Below, piece after piece: positions 1 to 7,002 of a DNA stretch of 24,388 bases. The stretch's first letter is position 1; each line of letters starts with the position of its first letter. The notes below the pieces were generated by a model. It saw nothing but the letters and a program-made list of their open reading frames with translations, was not told the origin of the DNA and did not search any database. This stretch comes from Flavobacterium sp. (GTDB lineage: Bacteria > Bacteroidota > Bacteroidia > Flavobacteriales > Flavobacteriaceae), in assembly GCA_018062725.1 (NCBI GenBank), contig JAGORP010000021.1, positions 1 through 24,388 on the forward strand, given 5' to 3'. The translations under genes were made by a program, and so were the position numbers.

Positions 1-314
1 GTACCAATCATTTTGGTTCTATGATTTGGAATGCTAAAAATGCTGGCTATGTTCAGTTGAGAGAAATTCCAAGATTGGCTTCGGTTAAAAAAGGAGACAC
101 CATTGTAACGGGTGGCCGTTCTACCATTTTCCCTGAAAATATTCCAGTCGGAATAATTGACAAAATTTACATCGACACAGAAACCAACTATTACACACTT
201 GATGTTCGTTTATTTACAGACATGACAAACCTCAATCACGTGTACATCATTTCAAATAAAGAAATAGACGAAATAAACAAACTGGAAGCAGAAACCATTA
301 AGAAAAATGAATAG
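1..314 (+). CDS. mreC: Rod shape-determining protein MreC, C-terminal fragment
   Basis: The reading frame is open from base 3, so the gene begins upstream of the window; only about 103 C-terminal residues are present. MreC is a membrane-anchored periplasmic protein that scaffolds the cell-elongation (Rod) complex and activates PBP2/RodA. The visible part carries typical MreC C-terminal beta-domain features: an N-H-F-G-S stretch at the very start, then REIPRLASVKKGD followed by V-T-G-G and IFPENIPVG, matching the family pattern of a Gly-Asp turn, a VTGG motif and an I-F-P-x-x-I-P-V-G motif. The last 8 bases overlap the mreD start. The first methionine visible at base 21 is internal, not the start. 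The identity is strongly supported by the following mreD-mrdA-rodA order. Confidence 0.93.
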   Translation, partial: TNHFGSMIWNAKNAGYVQLREIPRLASVKKGDTIVTGGRSTIFPENIPVGIIDKIYIDTETNYYTLDVRLFTDMTNLNHVYIISNKEIDEINKLEAETIKKNE

Positions 315-813
315 CGCTGTACTTTTTAATATCGTTAGGTTTGTGTTATTGATAGCTGCTCAAGTAGTCATCTTTAACAACATCGATTTGTTCGGATTTG
401 TCAATCCGTACCCGTACATCCTGTTTATTTTATTATATCCAGTAAATTCAAATCGTGCCGGATTATTAATTGCCAGTTTTTTCTTAGGATTAACCATCGA
501 TATGTTTGAAAACTCTGGAGGTGTACATGCTGCTGCCTGTTTAATTTTAGCCAATTTACGCCCTACATTTTTCAAATTCGCTTTCGGACTAAGTTACGAA
601 TATCAAACGATAAAAATAAACGAAAGACTTTCGCCAGAGCGCTTTACCTTTATTTTCATCTCGATTCTGACCCACCATTTGGTTTTATTTTTATTAGAAT
701 TTTTTAAATTCAGTTTCCTATTAGAAGCCCTTTGGAGAACAATTTTATCGGCGCTTTTCACGTTAATATCCAGTATTATAATCATCTATTTATTCAAGCC
801 AAGTAAAAAATGA
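307..813 (+). CDS. mreD: Rod shape-determining protein MreD
   Basis: This is a 168-residue, strongly hydrophobic protein with about five predicted membrane segments, the size and character expected of MreD, an inner-membrane member of the Rod elongation complex. Residues such as F-x-N-P-Y-P-Y near position 32 and the hydrophobic stretch ending in D-M-F-E-N-S-G-G-V-H-A resemble Bacteroidota MreD. MreD is poorly conserved, so the call rests mainly on topology, length and position between mreC and mrdA. The ATG at 307 overlaps the end of mreC by 8 bases, and the stop (TGA) overlaps the mrdA start codon as ATGA, so translation is probably coupled through the operon. Confidence 0.9.
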   Translation: MNSAVLFNIVRFVLLIAAQVVIFNNIDLFGFVNPYPYILFILLYPVNSNRAGLLIASFFLGLTIDMFENSGGVHAAACLILANLRPTFFKFAFGLSYEYQTIKINERLSPERFTFIFISILTHHLVLFLLEFFKFSFLLEALWRTILSALFTLISSIIIIYLFKPSKK

Positions 814-2750
814 GAAAGCTATTACTACCCGTTATGATAATAGTTTCTGCTATTCTAATCATAGCAAGGCTTTTTTATTTACAAATCATTGATGAAGAGT
901 TAAAATTAAAATCGGAAAACATTTCCATTAAAATTAAATACGACTACCCGGAGCGTGGTTATATTTATGATAGAAACGGAGTACTTCTGGTTGCCAATCA
1001 ACCTTCGTATGATATCATGGTGGTACCCCGTGAAATCAAAGACTTAGACACGATTGAATTTTGCAAACTTTTAAATATTACCAAAGAAGAATTCCATAAA
1101 AAGCTAAAAAAAGCAGTGGTTTATTCCCCATTGTTGCCTTCGGTATTTTTAGGACAACTCAACAAAATGGAATATGCCGCTTTCCAAGAAAAAGAGCGAA
1201 AATTTGAAGGTTTTTACATTCAGCAACGTTCTCTTAGAGATTATCAAATCGATTGCGGAGGAAATGTTTTCGGATTTATCACACAGGTAAATGAAGCCGT
1301 TATCAATAAAAATCCCTATTATAAAAGTGGTGACTTATTTGGTAAACAAGGTGTCGAAGAAACCTATGAAGAAATTTTAAGAGGTCAAAAAGGAGTAAAA
1401 CACATTCAGCGAGACCGTTTCAATAGAGAAATGGGGCCCTACAAAGAAGGAAAATACGATACTATCGCCGTTCAAGGAAAAGATATTACACTAACCATTG
1501 ATGCCGAACTTCAAAAATACGGAGAAGCCTTAATGAAAAACAAACGAGGTGGGATTATTGCCATTGAACCCAAAACGGGTGAAATTCTGGCTTTAATTAG
1601 TGCTCCTTCTTATAATCCAAATATATTGGTAGGCCGTCAACGCTCTAGAAATTACACAAAACTATACAATGACTCGTTAGCCAAACCACTATATGACCGA
1701 AGTCTTTTAGCCGAATATCCTCCAGGTTCACCGTTTAAAATCTTAACCGCATTGGTAGGATTACAAGAAAATGTAATCGATACTTCTACTGTTTTTGCAT
1801 GTCGCGGTGGATTTAGTTATGGGCGTGGGCGTTTTATGCGCTGTCACTGTGGTGGTGGAATGCGTAAATTACACATGGGAATTGCAAAATCCTGTAATGC
1901 TTATTTTGGAAATACGTACCTCAACACAATTAATCATTTTAGCACTCCATCAATTGGAGTGGATGCTTGGAGCAATCATTTAAAAAGTTTTGGATTAGGT
2001 CAGTTTATGGGTTATGACTTGCCTACAGGACGAAGAGGAAATATTCCGACTTCAAAAACCTATGAAAAAATTTACCCTAATGGTGGTTGGAGAGCTACCG
2101 CAATTGTTTCCAATTCGATTGGGCAAGGGGAAGTTTTAATGACTCCAATTCAATTGGCCAACATGATGGCAACCATTACCAACCGAGGGTATTATTACAC
2201 CCCTCATATTATCAAAAAAATCAAAGGACAACCTATTGATGCAAAATTTAGAACCAAACACGTCACTACCATCGACAAAAAACATTACGAGCCTGTTATT
2301 GAAGGTTTGGCAGAAGTTTTCAAAACCGGAACTGCTTATTTTCTCGGTGTCGAAGGTATTGAAATTTGTGGAAAAACAGGAACAGCCGAAAACTTTGCCA
2401 GAATTAATGGTAAAAAAGTTCAATTAGAAGATCACTCTATCTTTGTGGCTTTTGCACCAAAAGACGATCCTAAAATTGCGATTGCCGTTTTTGTTGAAAA
2501 CGGAGGTTATGGCGCTACGATTGCAGGACCAATCACTTCTTTGATGATTGAAAAATACATTAAAGGTAAAACCACCAACAAATTTAGAGAAGAGAACATG
2601 ATGAATCGTAGTTTACAACACGAATACAATAAGTTTTCAAGAAAGTATATTGATTCGATGTATAAAATCAAACTAAGAAAAGATTCGATTCTCCGAATAA
2701 AAAATTTAAAAAAATTAGATTCAATCAAGAAAGCTAACGCCACCAACTAA
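810..2750 (+). CDS. mrdA: Penicillin-binding protein 2 (elongation-specific transpeptidase)
   Basis: This 646-residue class B PBP crosslinks peptidoglycan during cell elongation, working with RodA. An N-terminal membrane anchor (about residues 4-25) is followed by the PBP dimerisation/pedestal domain, including the Y-P-E-R-G-x-I-Y-D-R-N-G motif at about 46-57, and then the transpeptidase domain. All three penicillin-binding motifs are visible: SxxK as S307-P-F-K310 (after E-Y-P-P-G), SxN as S361-C-N363, and KTG at 522-524. Between SxxK and SxN lies a Cys/His-rich stretch (C331, C345, H346, C347, H355, C362) that could hold a metal. The C-terminal tail after about residue 590 is Lys-rich and probably disordered. 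The gene overlaps mreD by 4 bases and rodA by 1 base. Confidence 0.96.
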   Translation: MRKLLLPVMIIVSAILIIARLFYLQIIDEELKLKSENISIKIKYDYPERGYIYDRNGVLLVANQPSYDIMVVPREIKDLDTIEFCKLLNITKEEFHKKLKKAVVYSPLLPSVFLGQLNKMEYAAFQEKERKFEGFYIQQRSLRDYQIDCGGNVFGFITQVNEAVINKNPYYKSGDLFGKQGVEETYEEILRGQKGVKHIQRDRFNREMGPYKEGKYDTIAVQGKDITLTIDAELQKYGEALMKNKRGGIIAIEPKTGEILALISAPSYNPNILVGRQRSRNYTKLYNDSLAKPLYDRSLLAEYPPGSPFKILTALVGLQENVIDTSTVFACRGGFSYGRGRFMRCHCGGGMRKLHMGIAKSCNAYFGNTYLNTINHFSTPSIGVDAWSNHLKSFGLGQFMGYDLPTGRRGNIPTSKTYEKIYPNGGWRATAIVSNSIGQGEVLMTPIQLANMMATITNRGYYYTPHIIKKIKGQPIDAKFRTKHVTTIDKKHYEPVIEGLAEVFKTGTAYFLGVEGIEICGKTGTAENFARINGKKVQLEDHSIFVAFAPKDDPKIAIAVFVENGGYGATIAGPITSLMIEKYIKGKTTNKFREENMMNRSLQHEYNKFSRKYIDSMYKIKLRKDSILRIKNLKKLDSIKKANATN

Positions 2751-4006
2751 TGAAGAATCAAAGTGTTTCAAATAATATTGATTGGATAACCATTCTGATT
2801 TATACCCTACTAGTAGTATTAGGGTGGATGAATATTTATTCGGCCGATATTACTCCTGATTCAAACTATATTTTTGACATCAGTCAAAACTATGGCAAAC
2901 AACTTATTTTCATTGGCTTCACCGTTGTTTTAATCATTGTAGTGCTGACGATAGATTCTAAATTTTACGAGCGTTTTTCGAGTGTTTTTTATGGATTAGC
3001 CTTACTGTTATTAATTGGATTATTTCCTTTAGGAAAAACCATTGCAGGCCAACGCTGTTGGTACGCCATAGGCACTTTTACCTTACAACCTTCCGAGTTT
3101 GCAAAAGCAGCTGTAAGTTTAGCTTTGGCTAAATATTTAAGTGATCCACAAATTAATTTAAAGAATTTCAATCACCAACTTATAGGCTTACTAATCATCT
3201 TTGTTCCTGTATTTTTAATCATTTTACAACCTGATGCCGGAAGTGCCTTAATCTTTTTAATGTTCATTTTTGTATTAAATCGCGAAGGATTACCTTCTTG
3301 GTACTTATGGACCGCATTGGGAGCCGTTGTATTGTTTATCATGTCCTTATTACTGAAACCTCAGTATGTCGTTTTAATATCGTTCCTTTCTATTCTTTTA
3401 CATTATTTCAATTCAAGAAAAATAAAGCGAAACATTATTGCCAGCAGTATTGTTTTTATTTTAATGGCAGGTTTTACGATTTCTGTCGATTATGTTTTTG
3501 AAAATGTTTTTCAGCAACACCATCGTGATCGATTTAATATTTTACTGGGAAAAGAAGTCGATTTGGCCGGAATTGGCTACAATACCAATCAATCGAAAAT
3601 TGCCATTGGTTCTGGTGGATGGCTTGGAAAAGGCTGGCTGGAAGGCACACAAACCAAAGGAAACTTTGTTCCCGAACAACATACCGATTATATTTTCACC
3701 ACCGTTGGTGAAGAATGGGGCTTTGTTGGCTCTACGGTGTTAATTTTACTTTTTACAGGTTTATTACTCCGTATATTATACTTAGCCGAAAGACAGAAAA
3801 CCAAATTCAGCCGAGTGTATGGTTATGGGGTAGCTTCTGTACTCTTCACCCACTTTTTTGTAAATGTGGCTATGGTGGTTGGAATATTTCCCACTATTGG
3901 AGTACCACTTCCCTTTTTATCATATGGAGGATCGAGTTTATGGGGCTTCACCATTTTGCTTTTCATTTTTGTAAAAATGGATGCCAATAAGGTAAATGAG
4001 TGGTAA
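2750..4006 (+). CDS. rodA: SEDS peptidoglycan polymerase RodA
   Basis: A 418-residue polytopic membrane protein of the SEDS family (RodA/FtsW/SpoVE) that polymerises glycan strands from lipid II as the partner of PBP2. Diagnostic features are Q-R-C-W104 followed by LQPSEFAK (about 112-119), QPDAGSALI (about 160-168), and the H-T-D313-Y-I-F-x-x-V-G-E-E-W-G-F motif, whose Asp matches the essential Asp of RodA. The end carries G-V-P-L-P-F-L-S-Y-G-G-S-S. The ATG begins on the last base of the mrdA stop codon, as expected for a translationally coupled pair. RodA is preferred over FtsW because of its mreC-mreD-mrdA neighbours. It is the last gene of the plus-strand operon; the next gene converges on it. 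Confidence 0.96.
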   Translation: MKNQSVSNNIDWITILIYTLLVVLGWMNIYSADITPDSNYIFDISQNYGKQLIFIGFTVVLIIVVLTIDSKFYERFSSVFYGLALLLLIGLFPLGKTIAGQRCWYAIGTFTLQPSEFAKAAVSLALAKYLSDPQINLKNFNHQLIGLLIIFVPVFLIILQPDAGSALIFLMFIFVLNREGLPSWYLWTALGAVVLFIMSLLLKPQYVVLISFLSILLHYFNSRKIKRNIIASSIVFILMAGFTISVDYVFENVFQQHHRDRFNILLGKEVDLAGIGYNTNQSKIAIGSGGWLGKGWLEGTQTKGNFVPEQHTDYIFTTVGEEWGFVGSTVLILLFTGLLLRILYLAERQKTKFSRVYGYGVASVLFTHFFVNVAMVVGIFPTIGVPLPFLSYGGSSLWGFTILLFIFVKMDANKVNEW

Positions 4007-4011
4007 TGGGA

Positions 4012-4068
4012 TTGGAAATTCAAAATTCCAAATTCAAATTGTAGGATAAACAACTTGAATTACAATTT
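4012..4068. repeat. AT-rich intergenic inverted and direct repeats
   Basis: The 81 bp between the converging rodA and nuclease genes holds overlapping short repeats. TTGGAA (4012-4017) is inverted as TTCCAA (4026-4031). AAATTCAAA occurs twice in direct orientation (4016-4024 and 4030-4038). AAATTGTA (4036-4043) is inverted as TACAATTT (4061-4068). It may serve as a weak bidirectional transcription end or be a remnant of an intergenic repeat family. There is no GC-rich stem with a T-run, so a terminator call would be weak. Confidence 0.4.
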
Positions 4069-4087
4069 TATGCTTTGAAACTCGCCT

Positions 4088-4906
4088 TTAAAAACTCCAA
4101 CCTTTATAATCTGCTTTACGTTCTAATTGGTTTTCTATAGTATCTGGTAAATTCGGAAAGAAATCGATTCCCGTCATCTTCTCAATGGAATCTACAGAAA
4201 CTACAAAACTATTTAAGGCTTTATCTGATTCTTTGTGTGGCATTAAAAAAGCAATGACCTTATATTCGCCTCTTGATTTGTCTATCAAAATTTTATAAAA
4301 ATAGTCTGGCACGGCAACTTCTTCTCTCCCAATCACCTTTAAATCATCTCCCAAAACGCCTCCAGTAACTACATACAACCCATCATATTTTCTGGCCCAG
4401 TATCGTGTTTTTTGTTCCAATCGGTTCCAAATACCGGCATTAAAATCATTTTTCTGCGGAGCAATATTAGACGTATAAAATGTTTCATTGAAAGCTTCTT
4501 TTGAAAATCTTCTATCTCCAGCTGGACACAAATGACCTCTATCATATCCTGAACGAATGTAATTCTTCCAATTGGCAGAACCACTTTCCACTTCAGGATC
4601 CTCGATAAAATAAGGACGACGGTGGTTGGTATAACTCAATTGCTCTTTTTTCAATTCATAGGCTACCCATTCGGCTTGTTCATACGTTTCAATATAGGAA
4701 AGAGTATAATACTTATGCTTTACAACATCTCCTGTGGTAGAGGTTGGTAAGTAAAAATCAGCATCCGAATAATCTACTAGGGCAGTTTCGCTTTGAACAG
4801 ATTGCACTTCTGAATTTTTATTTTCCTCCTTATCATCCGAAATTTTGCAGCTTTCAAACAAATAAAAAAAGCAAATTATTGATAAATATTTCCCTATCCT
4901 TCTCAT
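4088..4906 (-). CDS. DNA/RNA non-specific endonuclease, predicted surface lipoprotein
   Basis: A 272-residue beta-beta-alpha-metal nuclease of the Serratia/EndA (NUC) family, which hydrolyses DNA and RNA without strong sequence preference. The active-site motif D122-R-G-H125 is present, followed by N147-I-A-P-Q and N156-A-G-I-W-N-R-L-E164; by family comparison H125 is the general base, N156 binds the metal and E164 is the conserved downstream Glu. The N-terminus is a hydrophobic signal ending L-F-E-S-C20, a relaxed lipoprotein box. C20 is followed by K-I-S-D-D-K-E-E-N, which resembles the acidic lipoprotein export signal that sends Bacteroidota lipoproteins to the cell surface. A likely role is degrading external nucleic acid for nutrients or defence. 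It is monocistronic and converges with rodA. Confidence 0.92.
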   Translation of the reverse strand: MRRIGKYLSIICFFYLFESCKISDDKEENKNSEVQSVQSETALVDYSDADFYLPTSTTGDVVKHKYYTLSYIETYEQAEWVAYELKKEQLSYTNHRRPYFIEDPEVESGSANWKNYIRSGYDRGHLCPAGDRRFSKEAFNETFYTSNIAPQKNDFNAGIWNRLEQKTRYWARKYDGLYVVTGGVLGDDLKVIGREEVAVPDYFYKILIDKSRGEYKVIAFLMPHKESDKALNSFVVSVDSIEKMTGIDFFPNLPDTIENQLERKADYKGWSF

Positions 4907-4935
4907 TTTGGAATAATAATTGTAAATTTAAAAAA

Positions 4936-4943
4936 CAAATATA
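4936..4943 (-). promoter_or_regulatory. Predicted -7 promoter box for the nuclease gene
   Basis: On the minus strand this reads TATATTTG, a perfect match to the Bacteroidota -7 consensus TAnnTTTG. It lies 29 bases upstream of the nuclease start codon at 4906, giving a predicted leader of roughly 20-25 bases. No convincing -33 TTG element is seen at the usual spacing, so confidence is moderate. Confidence 0.5.
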
Positions 4944-4987
4944 CTCAAGTCAGAGACTAAAATTTAATTAAACTTAATACAATAAAA

Positions 4988-5605
4988 ATGAAATCAAGAT
5001 TACTTCTTGCAGGAATGATAACAATAATTGGACTTTCTGCACAAGCCCAGGAAAAAGTAATAAGTGATCCCGAAAAACAAATTGCTTTAAAAAGACAAGA
5101 TTCGATAGCAAAAGTAAAAGCAACTGAGTTACAAGCTTTGAAAGAAGCTGAGAAGAATGCTCAATTGGCTTCCGTAGAAGCAAAAAATGCGGAAAAGTTG
5201 GCCGAAAAAGAAAAAGCAAAAACACTGCAACTTGAAAAAGACAAAGTAAAAGCAGAAGAGAAACGCGTAAAAGAAGAAGAAAAAAGGCTGAAAGAAATGG
5301 AAGCGGAAAGAAAAAAAATGGAGAAAGAACGCGAAAAAAGTGAAAAAGAACGCAAAAAAGCAGAAAAAGAAAGAGAAAAGGTCGCTAAAGCCAAGGAAAA
5401 ATTAGCCAATGCTCAAGAAAAAGAAGCCGATTTAAACAAAGAAATCGAGAAAGAGCAAGCTAAATTTGACAAACAAAACAAAAAAGGAAAACTTTCTCCA
5501 GAAGACATTGAAAAATGGAACGAAAAAATGAAAAAGAAAAGAGAAAAAGCTAACGATCAACGGGACAAAATTAAAAAAGCTGAAAAAGAAGCCTATAAAT
5601 ATTAA
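4988..5605 (+). CDS. Exported Lys/Glu-rich coiled-coil protein of unknown function
   Basis: A 205-residue protein with a clear signal peptide (MKSRLLLAGMITIIGLSAQA, predicted cleavage after AQA at residue 20). The mature protein is almost entirely charged helix. From about residue 35 to 155 it is dominated by Lys, Glu and Ala in short heptad-like units such as E-K-E-R-E-K, predicting a long coiled coil or single alpha-helix. A less repetitive tail (K-L-S-P-E-D-I-E-K-W-N) follows. I do not recognise a named family; low-complexity composition will draw spurious matches to TolA- or myosin-like proteins. It sits alone between a divergent nuclease and its own strong terminator. A periplasmic or outer-membrane-associated role is inferred from the signal peptide only. 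Confidence 0.85.
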   Translation: MKSRLLLAGMITIIGLSAQAQEKVISDPEKQIALKRQDSIAKVKATELQALKEAEKNAQLASVEAKNAEKLAEKEKAKTLQLEKDKVKAEEKRVKEEEKRLKEMEAERKKMEKEREKSEKERKKAEKEREKVAKAKEKLANAQEKEADLNKEIEKEQAKFDKQNKKGKLSPEDIEKWNEKMKKKREKANDQRDKIKKAEKEAYKY

Positions 5606-5606
5606 C

Positions 5607-5638
5607 AAAAAAGAGGTCTAATCTTAGACCTCTTTTTT
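5607..5638. terminator. Bidirectional rho-independent terminator
   Basis: A perfect stem, AAGAGGTCTA (5611-5620) and TAGACCTCTT (5625-5634), closes on a 4-base loop (ATCT). It is flanked by an A-run on the left and a T-run on the right that extend the pairing to 14 bp (5607-5620 with 5625-5638). It begins just after the stop codon of the coiled-coil gene (5605) and also lies downstream of the convergent gene ending at 5686, so it can serve both strands. Confidence 0.9.
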
Positions 5639-5685
5639 TAGCACAACCTCAGTGATTGTGCAACCATACAAACCTACTAAATTAA

Positions 5686-6123
5686 CTATGAACGAATGAG
5701 TCGAAGCTCTTTGAGAACCATCTCGCAAAACAAAATTGCTTCAATAATTTCTTGTTTATCTGCAAACGGCGTTATTGTTCTTTCAAAAGCTTCGGTATCA
5801 GAAACGAACGTTTTTATGGTTTCGTGTTGCTTCTCTAATAATTTTGCATTATCCGAATTATCCGGAATTCCAATATCACTCATACTTACCCCTCTTTTGT
5901 TAGCCAAAGCTATAAAAGGTAATTTTTGCGCTATAACATTAATTCTTTCTACATATAATTCTACTAATTCTCCTTTTTGCATATCATCAAGCTCCGCTTT
6001 TTCATGAAATTTCTTAATGGCTGCAGAAGTACTAATAATACTTTTTGAAATAGTTTTATCTTGTGCTTTACTATGGCAAAAAGTCATTGCAAGAAGGAAT
6101 GATAAAAGGATAGTTTTTTTCAT
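5686..6123 (-). CDS. Small exported protein of unknown function
   Basis: A 145-residue protein with a signal peptide (hydrophobic core about residues 4-15, predicted cleavage after S-K-A, residues 18-20). The mature part is predicted to be mostly helical, with no Cys pair, no metal motif and no recognisable domain; H39, Y57 and the final helices (E-I-I-E-A-I-L-F-C-E-M-V-L-K-E-L) are the most structured parts by eye. I cannot assign a family. It is transcribed divergently from the Crp/Fnr-family gene across a 176 bp spacer with a palindrome placed plausibly to activate it, so it may be a target of that regulator (inference). Its 3' end faces the strong terminator at 5607-5638. Confidence 0.8.
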   Translation of the reverse strand: MKKTILLSFLLAMTFCHSKAQDKTISKSIISTSAAIKKFHEKAELDDMQKGELVELYVERINVIAQKLPFIALANKRGVSMSDIGIPDNSDNAKLLEKQHETIKTFVSDTEAFERTITPFADKQEIIEAILFCEMVLKELRLIRS

Positions 6124-6228
6124 ATTATTTTAAAATGGATTTAGTTTCAAATACAATCACACACTATTCAACGCTTTTTCAGACTTTACCAAATTGTGTA
6201 GATGCAAATTTGCTAATTGCATTTTTTA

Positions 6229-6262
6229 ATATTGCAAAGTTAAAGTACCTTTATATTGCAAA
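6229..6262 (+). repeat. Direct repeat ATATTGCAAA, two copies
   Basis: The 10-mer ATATTGCAAA occurs at 6229-6238 and again at 6253-6262, a 24 bp repeat period, inside the Crp/Fnr divergent spacer. The second copy abuts the 18 bp palindrome. A related inverted pair, ATGCAA (6202-6207) and TTGCAT (6217-6222), lies just upstream. These could be regulatory sites or simply promoter-region sequence. Confidence 0.5.
6235..6262 (-). promoter_or_regulatory. Predicted promoter toward the small exported protein gene
   Basis: On the minus strand TAACTTTG (6235-6242) matches the TAnnTTTG -7 consensus exactly. A TTTG (6259-6262) stands 16 bases upstream as a candidate -33 element, slightly closer than the usual 17-23. 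The start of transcription would fall near 6229, giving a leader of about 105 bases before the ATG at 6123. The palindrome at 6263-6280 would then be centred about 42 bases upstream of that start. Confidence 0.4.
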
Positions 6263-6280
6263 CATTGACGACGGTCAATG
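6263..6280. promoter_or_regulatory. 18 bp perfect palindrome, candidate Crp/Fnr-family operator
   Basis: CATTGAC (6263-6269) and GTCAATG (6274-6280) are perfect reverse complements around a 4-base centre. The core TTGAC-N4-GTCAA has the half-site and spacing of FNR-type boxes (TTGAT-N4-ATCAA). It ends 19 bases before the start codon of the Crp/Fnr-family gene, a position suited to autoregulation, and lies just upstream of a predicted divergent promoter. The arm length and family-like spacing make chance unlikely; binding by this regulator is inferred. Confidence 0.6.
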
Positions 6281-6299
6281 AATAAATAAAAGTAATTTT

Positions 6300-6986
6300 A
6301 TGAACACAATACTTTCAAAATACTCGTTCAAGAGCAGCCAGCTTTTAGACAAAGTCAGACCACAATACATGTCAGAATTAGAAAAAATTAAAAGCTTGGA
6401 ATCATTTTCTAAAAACGATATTTTATATGAAGAAGGTAGTGAACCCAAAGCTGTATACCGACTCACGAAGGGCAAAGTAAAAATTGAACAACTCAACCAA
6501 GATGGTAAAACAAGAATCTTTTACATCTACACACAAGGGGAATTTTTTGGCTTTCGCCCCTTACTGAGCAATGAAAAACATCCTGTAACAGCTGTCTTTT
6601 TGGAAGAAAGTGAAATTGAAATTTACGAAGGAAAAAAATTCATTGAAATTTCCAGAAAAGCCCCCATTTTATCCTTTAATCTAGTTAAAATTCTAAGTTT
6701 TGAATTTAATGTTTGGATACACTTAATATCCTCATTATCACACAAATCGGCTAAGGAGAAAATTGCTTTAATTTTATTAATCTTACATGAAAAATATAAA
6801 GACGAAGAAGAAAAATCGGATATTTTAATGACGAAATCAGATATAGCAAAATACTCGGAAACCTCCGAAGAAACTGTAGTTCGTGTGATTGGTTTTTTTG
6901 AAACACAAGGTATTCTCCAAAACAATGGCCGATCGGTAGCCATACTAGACACCAAACTTTTATCTATTATCGCAGAAGGATTTTAA
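6300..6986 (+). CDS. Crp/Fnr-family transcriptional regulator
   Basis: A 228-residue protein with the Crp/Fnr two-domain layout. An N-terminal cyclic-nucleotide-binding beta-roll (about residues 25-120) includes Y-R-L-T-K-G-K-V-K and Q-G-E-F-F-G-F. A long dimer helix (about 120-150) follows, then a C-terminal Crp-type winged helix (about 165-225). The recognition helix reads S-E-E-T-V-V-R, keeping the E...R pair that CRP and FNR use to read the GA of their half-sites. The protein has no cysteine, so an FNR-type iron-sulfur cluster is excluded. The E..RS residues that bind cAMP in E. coli CRP are not evident after G-E-F-F-G, so the ligand is unknown. It probably controls itself and the divergent gene through the palindrome at 6263-6280. 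Confidence 0.92.
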   Translation: MNTILSKYSFKSSQLLDKVRPQYMSELEKIKSLESFSKNDILYEEGSEPKAVYRLTKGKVKIEQLNQDGKTRIFYIYTQGEFFGFRPLLSNEKHPVTAVFLEESEIEIYEGKKFIEISRKAPILSFNLVKILSFEFNVWIHLISSLSHKSAKEKIALILLILHEKYKDEEEKSDILMTKSDIAKYSETSEETVVRVIGFFETQGILQNNGRSVAILDTKLLSIIAEGF

Positions 6987-7002
6987 TTTGAATTAAAACC
7001 AT

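Noticed and set aside
5161..5409. Antisense Ser/Phe-rich open frame over the coiled-coil gene
   Set aside because: It is a by-product of the Lys/Glu-rich codons on the other strand, with no signal, domain or independent promoter.
5641..5661. Hairpin GCACAA...TTGTGC just after the coiled-coil terminator
   Set aside because: The stem is only 6 bp with a 9-base loop and no adjacent T-run on either strand; the strong terminator beside it explains termination.
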